A program made the translations under genes and the position numbers. From NCBI RefSeq assembly GCF_018860825.1, contig NZ_JAHKPZ010000015.1:459090-523089 (forward strand): a stretch of DNA of 64,000 bases. The letters are read 5' to 3'. Shown here in pieces: positions 57,541 to 64,000 of this stretch. Numbering within the stretch: position 1 is the first letter of the stretch; each line of letters begins with the position of its first letter. The notes under the pieces were generated by a model. The model worked only from the letters and a program-made list of their open reading frames with translations. It searched no databases and was not told where the DNA came from. The stretch comes from Lacinutrix sp. C3R15. GTDB taxonomy: Bacteria > Bacteroidota > Bacteroidia > Flavobacteriales > Flavobacteriaceae.

Positions 57541-57604
57541 AAAAAAAGTCTTCAAAATGAATTAAAGACTAATTTACAAATATTTAAGCTACTATTAGAA
57601 GTTA

Positions 57605-58243
57605 CTATGGATTTTGAAAATAAGAAAGAATCGAGTAACTACCAGTATCTGTCTGTACTGTAATAATTGCTTCTCCTGTAAATTCATATTGTGAAAACTC
57701 TAAGCTTTGGTAGCTTCCTAAATCATTGGTGTTTGGTATTGTACCTGTTGTAGAATTAGGATTGGTATTTACTAAAATACTTTGGTCTGTAACAGATGTA
57801 ATAGTGATGCTGCCTTGGTCATTTCCAGATTGAAAAACAATATAATCAATACTATTGAATACATCTAAACATAAACAAGGTAATGGAGGAGGTAGTGGAG
57901 GAAATGTAGGGTTAATGATGAAAAAAGCATTAGAAGGACTAACAATAGAACTAGCTTCTTCTTCATTATTTGCTATCTCAGCATTTGCTTCTGCTATGCT
58001 TGCTTGGGCATCATTATAAGCAGGATCGCTATCTGGTACTTGTTGCCAAATAGCTATTTGTGCTTCTAATTCTGTGTTTTTTGTTTCTAAATAATATGCA
58101 CGCAGGTCACCTTCGTAAATATAATTGGTTGCTGTAAATGCTACTTGTTCATCGTTTTCATTATTGTTTTCATCTTCCTCACAACTTATATTTGTGAATA
58201 AGATCAAGGATAAAAAGACTAATACTACATAACGTGTTTTCAT
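57605..58243 (-). CDS. Lipoprotein of unknown function upstream of the CHAT gene
   Basis: The 212-residue lipoprotein (cysteine in TNISCEEDE) has an acidic, asparagine-rich spacer, a coiled segment (about 45-95, NTELEAQIAIWQQV), a proline-rich stretch (NPTFPPLPPPLPCLCLDV) and a strand-rich C-terminal domain (SIDYIVFQSG onward, about 130-212). No family recognised. It shares a transcript with the CHAT peptidase (64-nt gap, no terminator between). Its promoter motif TGTTAACTTTAG-N11-TATTAAC links it to the sigma factor. It may be the surface or periplasmic partner of the peptidase. Confidence 0.85.
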   Translation of the reverse strand: MKTRYVVLVFLSLILFTNISCEEDENNNENDEQVAFTATNYIYEGDLRAYYLETKNTELEAQIAIWQQVPDSDPAYNDAQASIAEANAEIANNEEEASSIVSPSNAFFIINPTFPPLPPPLPCLCLDVFNSIDYIVFQSGNDQGSITITSVTDQSILVNTNPNSTTGTIPNTNDLGSYQSLEFSQYEFTGEAIITVQTDTGSYSILSYFQNP

Positions 58244-58279
58244 AATTTAATGTTTTGGTTTTGAGTTACACTGTAGTTA

Positions 58280-58309
58280 GTTAATAATAAGGAGAAACTA
58301 AAGTTAACA
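58280..58309 (-). promoter_or_regulatory. ECF-type promoter motif, lipoprotein-CHAT unit
   Basis: TGTTAACTTTAG (58309-58298), 11-nt spacer, TATTAAC (58286-58280); the start codon is 36 nt downstream. It differs from the consensus at three or four positions but keeps the exact spacing and an upstream T-run. Confidence 0.6.
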
Positions 58310-58365
58310 ATTTTTCAAAAAAAACATTAAAAAAAGTAAGGTTATTTTGTTTAAGCTGCTGGTTG

Positions 58366-60801
58366 TTAGTTTATTTGGTAGATGATGATTGTGTTGTTTT
58401 CACCTTTGGTAACAAACTCAAGATTACTGTCTTTATCTAGATTATCTAGTGCTATGGCAGAATTACCATATACAGGAAAATTGTTTTGTAATATTGCATT
58501 ACTATCATATAAATACACCTTTTGCGTTTGTAGGTCTGTAACAGAAACGTAAATTTTATTGTTTATATAAAAGAGTTTAGGTGTATCATAATTTCCGAAA
58601 TCTAAATCTAAAGTTTTATTTTTTATAGTTAGTTTGTTTTCTGTCTGTGCTACTAATGTTTTGGTTGTAGTTACTAAATGGTGTTTTTTACCAAGGTTAA
58701 GGTTTTGCGTAGCGCTGTTTCCTTTAGTATCAAAATGTACTAATTTACCATCTTTTGTTGTAGTTGTAAATTTGTTGTTATATAAGTATAAAGCTTGATT
58801 AGAAAAAAGATACTTGTTTTTTGGAGTCACTCTTGTTTTACCAACGCGATCTAGAATATAGAGCTTGTTGTCTGTTTTAAAAGTTAGATAGTCTTTACGG
58901 CCAATTCTAAAATGTTGCGGTTGGTGATTTATGGTGCTTTCTGCAGATGAAAAATTAAAACCTTTTACTGTTTTTCCTTTAGCATCATACATTAAAACGT
59001 TTTTGTCTTGGGTTACTAATAGTCGGTATTTTTTATTCTTATCATAATCAAAAACAGAAAGCGGTTGTGTAATTTTATCTTTAAACTTTAAAGGAAAAGG
59101 AGCAACGTCTTTTCCGTTTCTGTCTAAAACATAAAGTCTGTTAGGAGTTACAAATGCTAATTGCAGTCTTCCGTTTTTATACATGTCTATTTGTTGTACT
59201 TCACCTAAAATAGCACCTTGTAATTGTTTTTTCCAAAGCACTTTTCCTCTATTAGAAATAAGATATAAATGGTTGTTTATGTCTTGTACAACAATTTCTT
59301 TTTGCTTGGTAATGTGGTTAGTGACTAATTGCGGATTGTTTATTAAATCTGCTTCTAGCTTAATGTTGTATTGTTCGGTTACCGAGTTTTCTCGCGCCTT
59401 TGTTTCGCTTTTTTTAATAATAGCGTTTACATGGGCAAAGTTGGTGTCATAAACAAACTGTAAAGCCGAAGTTTTATAATCTTCTAATTTAAGATTTAAA
59501 TCTTCCTTTAAATTATTGTTTATTATGTTTTTTAAACTTGAAGGATTTGCAACAACAAGTAAAGAGGAGGCGTCTGTAAGGTGTTCTTTTGTGCTTTTGT
59601 AATAGTCTTTTTCGCTAAATGTTGTTTTGTTTTGGTAATTAGCAATAATGTTTTCTAAGACTTCTTTTGTATTAGTAAAAACAAAAAAGTCATTTATGTT
59701 GGCATAATAGTTAGCATTTTTAAAAGTGATTAATGGTGAAAAAACGTCATTAAATAGCGAAACTTCACTAAAATTGTAAATAGCTATTTGTCTGTATGTT
59801 TCTGCTAAATTCTGCTCGTTTAGTAAAGCATCTTGAGTAGCAATAATGTCTAGTGAGTTTAATATGATAGCTCGGTTCTTGCCTTCGTAAATTACACCAA
59901 CTTCAATAACATTATCAAATAACGTAGTGTTTGGTAATATAGAATCAATGCTGTTATATTGTTTTAAGTTTTCATTAAAAACAGAAAAAACATTAAAGGT
60001 AAAGCTCATAAAACCATCAGCGTTACTAGGTGCAATGCTAGCGGTCTTGTTTTCTTTAGCAATGGTGTTTTTAAAAATGTTTATCAAGCTTTTTGTAGAG
60101 TCTGTTGCTTTTGTTATTCCGTTTAAAATAATAGCATCTTGATTAATATCTGCATCTACAAGAGTATATTGGGTAAAGTTTCCAAAAGAAATAGAATCAT
60201 TTATTAAAACCGATTTTATAGGCTCTTTGTATTTGTTGTTTACAAGAATAGAAAAGGTTTTTTTTGTGTCACTTGTTTTTAAAATGGTTTTTAAATCTTC
60301 GTCTTTATTGGTAGTTACTAATAAAGTTTCAAGAAGGTCCTTGCTAGAAGAAGCTATAAAAAGGCTGTCTTTAAAAGTGTTATAGGTAATGTTTTCTTCA
60401 ATTTGAGTTTTGTTAACAGAAAGGTTTTGATAAACATAGGTTTCTATTTTAATATTTTGAAGAGAATCTACAGCAAATAAATCTGGAGTTTGTTTGGTAA
60501 TAACCGTATACTGCAAACTATCTTTTTTGTCATAATTAAAACAAACAAAAAGAGGATTTGTAGTGTTTAAGTATGTCAGGTTTTTTAGCTTTTTACTAAG
60601 ACTGGTATAAGACGCACTATTAGATAAGCCTTCTAAAAAATCATTGTTTTCTAAATTGCTTTTCAAACTTTCTAAATTGTTAACTTGTAGTATTACCGAA
60701 GCATTTTCTGGAATATAATCTGTAGTATTTATGTGTTTATTAGTTGTGTTACAACTAATAAATAAGGTAGTAAGAAGGAATATGCTCCAAATTTTTTTCA
60801 T
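58366..60801 (-). CDS. Large lipoprotein with a C-terminal beta-propeller-like region
   Basis: The 811-residue lipoprotein (cysteine in LFISCNTTN) has an N-terminal half (about 25-480) with alternating strand-helix pattern like DUF3352-type proteins (NASVILQVNNLESLK). The C-terminal 300 residues hold repeated short strands of the type LYVLDRNGKDVAPFPLKF, LYILDRVGKTRV and VYLYDSNAILQNNFPVYG, as in beta-propellers. No catalytic residues seen. It follows rnhB by 30 nt on the same strand, so the two are one unit. I see no ECF motif upstream. Function unknown. Confidence 0.82.
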   Translation of the reverse strand: MKKIWSIFLLTTLFISCNTTNKHINTTDYIPENASVILQVNNLESLKSNLENNDFLEGLSNSASYTSLSKKLKNLTYLNTTNPLFVCFNYDKKDSLQYTVITKQTPDLFAVDSLQNIKIETYVYQNLSVNKTQIEENITYNTFKDSLFIASSSKDLLETLLVTTNKDEDLKTILKTSDTKKTFSILVNNKYKEPIKSVLINDSISFGNFTQYTLVDADINQDAIILNGITKATDSTKSLINIFKNTIAKENKTASIAPSNADGFMSFTFNVFSVFNENLKQYNSIDSILPNTTLFDNVIEVGVIYEGKNRAIILNSLDIIATQDALLNEQNLAETYRQIAIYNFSEVSLFNDVFSPLITFKNANYYANINDFFVFTNTKEVLENIIANYQNKTTFSEKDYYKSTKEHLTDASSLLVVANPSSLKNIINNNLKEDLNLKLEDYKTSALQFVYDTNFAHVNAIIKKSETKARENSVTEQYNIKLEADLINNPQLVTNHITKQKEIVVQDINNHLYLISNRGKVLWKKQLQGAILGEVQQIDMYKNGRLQLAFVTPNRLYVLDRNGKDVAPFPLKFKDKITQPLSVFDYDKNKKYRLLVTQDKNVLMYDAKGKTVKGFNFSSAESTINHQPQHFRIGRKDYLTFKTDNKLYILDRVGKTRVTPKNKYLFSNQALYLYNNKFTTTTKDGKLVHFDTKGNSATQNLNLGKKHHLVTTTKTLVAQTENKLTIKNKTLDLDFGNYDTPKLFYINNKIYVSVTDLQTQKVYLYDSNAILQNNFPVYGNSAIALDNLDKDSNLEFVTKGENNTIIIYQIN

Positions 60802-60831
60802 GTAAATAGGAATTTGTACAAATATAATAAG

Positions 60832-61431
60832 TTATAAGTCTAAACGTATCTGTTCTGGTAATAGTCTAAAAGATTTTCTGTGGTATTTTGTAATACCGTA
60901 TTTTTTTATGGCTTCTCTGTGTTCTTTTGTTGGGTACCCTTTGTTTTTTTTCCAGTTATACATCGGAAACTCTTCATGAATAGTATGCATATAAGCATCT
61001 CTATATGTTTTTGCTAAAACCGAAGCAGCAGCTATACTTAAAAATTTTCCGTCACCTTTTATAATGGTTTCATGCGGAATATTTTTATAGGGTTTAAACT
61101 TGTTGCCATCTACAATAATAAAGTTAGGAGTTTGTTTTAAACTTTCAATAGACTTATGCATGGCTAAAATTGATGCATTAAGAATATTTATTTCATCTAT
61201 TTCCTCCTGAAAAATATGCGCAAAACCAAAACAATGCGCTTCCGTTTCAATAATAGGCTTTAATAAATCTCTCTTTTTTTCGCTTAATTGTTTAGAGTCA
61301 TTAAGTATTTTATTTTTAAAATTATCAGGTAAAATTACAGCAGCAGCAGTAACAGGACCTGCCAAACAGCCTCTGCCAGCTTCATCTGTTCCACATTCAA
61401 ATTTTAATTTCGAGTAATTTAATTTTAGCAT
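60832..61431 (-). CDS. rnhB: Ribonuclease HII
   Basis: RNase HII removes ribonucleotides misincorporated in DNA and RNA from RNA-DNA hybrids. The 199 residues show the family signature [21 protein letters not shown] with the first metal-binding Asp-Glu pair, FIIVDGNKF (third Asp) and [14 protein letters not shown]. Normal length. It is divergent from the porin-like gene and co-directional with the lipoprotein downstream. Confidence 0.97.
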   Translation of the reverse strand: MLKLNYSKLKFECGTDEAGRGCLAGPVTAAAVILPDNFKNKILNDSKQLSEKKRDLLKPIIETEAHCFGFAHIFQEEIDEINILNASILAMHKSIESLKQTPNFIIVDGNKFKPYKNIPHETIIKGDGKFLSIAAASVLAKTYRDAYMHTIHEEFPMYNWKKNKGYPTKEHREAIKKYGITKYHRKSFRLLPEQIRLDL

Positions 61432-61502
61432 TTAAGTAATTGTTAAGAATAACAAGTTGTTATAAATTGTAATATTGTAATTAATACCTATTAGATATTT
61501 TC

Positions 61503-61510
61503 TATTTTTG
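61503..61510 (+). promoter_or_regulatory. -7 box of the porin-like gene
   Basis: TATTTTTG matches TAnnTTTG; TTA lies at the 19-nt position (61481-61483). The expected leader of about 78 nt contains ACACC/GGTGT (61521-61542), a possible small hairpin. Confidence 0.55.
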
Positions 61511-61594
61511 CGACTTTAAACACCAACGCTTTTGTAAAGGTGTTCAAAAATTTAACAATAGACTCTAGGTTGTTGCAAGGTCTAAAAAATAATT

Positions 61595-63577
61595 ATGAAG
61601 CAAAAAATTCTGATATTCTTTTTACTAAGTGTTTTTCATTTTGGGTATTCACAAGTTTCACCGAAACCAAAATTAGAAAAACAAACAGTAAACGATACCA
61701 ACCAGTTTAATAGTATTAATGATTCTTTGTCTACTAGAGCAAATAGAAGTTCTAGTAATATTAAAAAAGAAGAAGAAGAGGCTAAAATTCAAGACTACTT
61801 AATAATATCTCATAAAAGAGATACAGTATATGTAGATACTACACTAACAATTAAAAAAGAATATAAGTTTAATTATCTGCGTAAAGATAATTTTGAACTG
61901 TTGCCTTTTTCTAATGTTGGGCAAACCTATAATAGACTAGCATATAGTTTTAATAGTGATAAGCTAATGCCTTCATTTGGTGCTAGAGCTAGACACTTTA
62001 ATTATATGGAAATTGAAGATATAAACTACTATCGTGTACCAACACCTTTTACAGAGCTTTATTACAAAACAGCTTTTTCACAAGGACAGCAAGTAGATGC
62101 TTTTTTTACTGTAAATACATCACCACAATTAAATATGTCTATTGCTTATAAAGGCTTGCGTTCTTTAGGTAAATATCAACATATTTTAACAAGTACAGGT
62201 AATTTTAGGTTCACTACCAGTTACAATACAAAAAACAAACGCTATATAGCTAATGCGCATTTTGTAGCACAAGACCTTTTAAATGAAGAAAACGGAGGTA
62301 TCACAGACGATAATATTATATATTTTGAAACTGGTGATTCAGAATTTAAGGATAGAGGCGTTTTTGAAGTTAATTTTGAAGATGCAGAAAGTATGTTAAA
62401 AGGAAAGCGTTTTCATTTAGATCATCAATATAATATCATACAGCCTAAAGATTCTGTAACTTCAAATGCCCTAAGCATAGGCCATATAATATCTTTTGAA
62501 GACAAATTCTTTCAGTTCGATCAAGACGATGAAACCGATTATTTTGGAGAATCTTTTAGGTCAAGCGATTTAAGCAAACGCGTTACGCTTGAAAACTTTT
62601 ATAACCAACTAAATTTAAAATACACAAATAAAACCATCGGAGCTTTACAATTCAACGTAAGTCATAATGATTATAACTATGGTTATGATAATGTTTTGGT
62701 TTTAAACCAAAACTCAATAACCAATAGATTAAAAGGTCAAATTCTAGCTTTAGGAGGTGCGTATAGCAAATCCTTTAATAAATTAAAGTTGCAAGCAGAG
62801 GTAGGGGCAAACATCTCCGGAGATTTTAATGGTGATTTTTTAACTGCACAAGCGGCATATTCTATAAATAACGAAGCAGTAATTAGTGCTAAAATCAATA
62901 CAAACTCTAAAGCACCTAATTATAACTTTCAATTATATCAAAACGATTATATAAATTACAACTGGGCAAACAACTTTAATAATACAAATACACAAGAAGT
63001 AGAAATCGCGTTACAGTCAAATAAAATAGCTAATATATCTATGAGTTTTTCTAACATTGATGATTATACCTATTTTAAAAGTAATGCCACAGATAGCTTA
63101 ATAAAGCCATATCAAAACAGCCAAACAATAAACTACTTTAAACTAAAAGTAGAAAAAGAGATAAAGTATAAAAAGTTAGGCTTACATAATACTATATTAT
63201 ATCAAAATGTAAAAGACAATAACAATACATTAAATGTACCGCAATTGGTTACCCGTAATACCTTATATTATACAAACCATTTCTTTAATAAAGAACTGTT
63301 TTTACAAACCGGTATAACCTTTAGTTATTTCTCCAAATATTACATGAATGGCTATGATCCAGTTTTAGCAGAACTATATGTACAGGACCAAAAAGAATAT
63401 GGCGCATTCCCAAGGTTTGATTTCTTTATAAATGCCAAAATTCGTCAAGCAAGAATCTATTTAAAAGCAGAACACTTTAATTCTGCATGGACAGGTTATG
63501 ATTATTATTCAGCACCAAATTACCCATATAGAGACTTCACAGTTCGCTTCGGAGTCGTTTGGAACTTCTTTTTATAA
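61595..63577 (+). CDS. Putative outer membrane porin (Porin_10-like)
   Basis: The 660-residue protein has a signal peptide (ending HFGYSQ), a charged periplasmic segment (about 20-85, with NIKKEEEEAKIQDY) and a long series of antiparallel strands filling the rest, including TELYYKTAFSQGQQVDAFF and LNMSIAYKGLRSLG, and ending FTVRFGVVWNFFL, an outer membrane barrel C-terminus. The start region YNRLAYSFNSDKLMPSFGARARHFNYM is typical of large Bacteroidota porins of this family. It stands alone and is divergent from rnhB. Substrate unknown. Confidence 0.85.
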   Translation: MKQKILIFFLLSVFHFGYSQVSPKPKLEKQTVNDTNQFNSINDSLSTRANRSSSNIKKEEEEAKIQDYLIISHKRDTVYVDTTLTIKKEYKFNYLRKDNFELLPFSNVGQTYNRLAYSFNSDKLMPSFGARARHFNYMEIEDINYYRVPTPFTELYYKTAFSQGQQVDAFFTVNTSPQLNMSIAYKGLRSLGKYQHILTSTGNFRFTTSYNTKNKRYIANAHFVAQDLLNEENGGITDDNIIYFETGDSEFKDRGVFEVNFEDAESMLKGKRFHLDHQYNIIQPKDSVTSNALSIGHIISFEDKFFQFDQDDETDYFGESFRSSDLSKRVTLENFYNQLNLKYTNKTIGALQFNVSHNDYNYGYDNVLVLNQNSITNRLKGQILALGGAYSKSFNKLKLQAEVGANISGDFNGDFLTAQAAYSINNEAVISAKINTNSKAPNYNFQLYQNDYINYNWANNFNNTNTQEVEIALQSNKIANISMSFSNIDDYTYFKSNATDSLIKPYQNSQTINYFKLKVEKEIKYKKLGLHNTILYQNVKDNNNTLNVPQLVTRNTLYYTNHFFNKELFLQTGITFSYFSKYYMNGYDPVLAELYVQDQKEYGAFPRFDFFINAKIRQARIYLKAEHFNSAWTGYDYYSAPNYPYRDFTVRFGVVWNFFL

Positions 63578-63584
63578 TACTAAT

Positions 63585-63749
63585 GGCGTTACCTTACTTT
63601 ACTATAGGGTAAAGTAAGGTCAGGCTATCCGCTATATCTTTTTGTATTCGTTTTATAGTTTAAACGTTTGTTTATAAAACAATTACCAATTAAATAACAG
63701 TGGTTTTTAGTTTTTTTTACAAAAAGGATGCCGCTGCTATCCTTAACGC
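63585..63749. repeat. Long imperfect inverted-repeat element
   Basis: Outer arms GCGTTA (63586-63591) and TAACGC (63744-63749) enclose three inner pairs: ACCTTACTTTAC with GTAAAGTAAGGT (63591-63620), TCTTTTTGTA with TACAAAAAGGA (63637-63646 and 63718-63728), and GTTTTATA with TATAAAAC (63650-63680). GCTATCC also occurs twice (63624-63630, 63736-63742). From memory, elements with GGCGTTAC...GGGCTATCCGCT...CCGCTNCTATCC...TAACGC recur in Bacteroidota intergenic regions; I cannot verify this here. Confidence 0.65.
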
Positions 63750-63860
63750 AAAACCATCCATCTCAAAAAAACAAACAAAAAAAGCAACACATAAAGCCCT
63801 GGAAACAAACTCTTAAAAGCCACATGTTACAATAACATTTAAAAAACATTAAAAAAGTCA

Positions 63861-63890
63861 TTGTCAGAATAAAAAAGGTATCTATATTTG
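63861..63890 (+). promoter_or_regulatory. Strong promoter pointing out of the window, possibly for an rRNA operon
   Basis: TTG (63861-63863), 19-nt spacer and TATATTTG (63883-63890) match the consensus exactly. The predicted transcript begins with CCGCT...AGCGG (63895-63926), then AAAAAGTTCT, and no start codon with an open frame follows before the end. The last three bases (TTG, 63998-64000) after an A-rich tract resemble the -33 box of a second tandem promoter. Tandem promoters with such a leader suggest a stable RNA operon beyond the window. Confidence 0.7.
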
Positions 63891-64000
63891 CACCCCGCTA
63901 GGGAAACAATATTAGTTAATCAGCGGAAAAAGTTCTAAATAAAATGATGTTTTAAAAGGGTAAAAAAAAAGATTTATTTTTTTTTTATTTAAAAACATTG

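Noticed and set aside
63585..63749. Integron attC site
   Set aside because: The outer arms GCGTTA and TAACGC do not follow the RYYYAAC...GTTRRRY pattern, and no integrase or cassette array is visible.

Overview
The window is AT-rich chromosomal DNA from a member of the Bacteroidota, almost certainly a Flavobacteriaceae species. The grounds are: SusC/RagA-type TonB receptors, type IX secretion (T9SS) C-terminal sorting domains, DUF4974-type FecR anti-sigma proteins, promoters of the Bacteroidota form TTG-N19-TAnnTTTG, start codons preceded by A/T-rich sequence rather than Shine-Dalgarno sites, and a fused str-S10-spc-alpha ribosomal block without tuf. No tRNA, rRNA, CRISPR array, insertion sequence or prophage is visible. 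The genus cannot be named from the sequence alone.

Layout. 1-3910: the 5' part of a SusC-like receptor and an Omp85/BamA-like outer membrane protein, both on the minus strand. 4020-21409: 29 plus-strand genes from rpsL to rplQ, including fusA, secY, infA, a 38-residue rpmJ and rpoA. The block starts at a perfect promoter and ends at a strong terminator. It is interrupted by four structured intergenic segments: before rplC, before rpsK, before rpsD (a terminator whose 3' arm carries the -33 box of a new promoter) and before rplQ. 21445-28039: two paralogous secreted proteins, carA, eno, gltA and a DDAH-like hydrolase, mostly single-gene units ending in good terminators. 28102-35193: two giant secreted zinc peptidases (M12-like and M4) with T9SS sorting domains. 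35686-39699: an ECF sigma / FecR anti-sigma / STN-TonB receptor signalling set. 39807-43517: a 32-residue membrane peptide, lipoproteins (one a metzincin), a beta-barrel and a CtlX-like citrulline hydrolase. 43514-48904: a TPR histidine kinase, argS and an NA37 nucleoid-associated protein. 49016-58243: an accessory block described below. 58366-63577: a lipoprotein with a propeller-like C-terminus, rnhB and a large Porin_10-type protein. 63585-64000: a long inverted-repeat element and a strong promoter pointing out of the window, possibly toward an rRNA operon.

The most interesting part is 49.6-58.3 kb. An ECF sigma factor and a membrane TPR protein that looks like its anti-sigma partner sit between a C13 (legumain-like) cysteine peptidase lipoprotein and a TPR-CHAT cysteine peptidase with a signal peptide and a C-terminal membrane anchor. 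Six sites of the form TGTTAAC(C/T)TTT followed, after an 11-nt spacer, by TATTAAA-like sequence lie immediately upstream of the sigma gene, the C13 peptidase, a DUF4412 protein, a beta-barrel protein, a collagen-like lipoprotein and the lipoprotein-CHAT unit. I infer a local regulon driven by this sigma factor that controls two caspase-fold (clan CD) peptidases and surface proteins. I know of no description of it. A second, weaker shared motif (TTGTCTTA) surrounds the FecR-type sigma locus.
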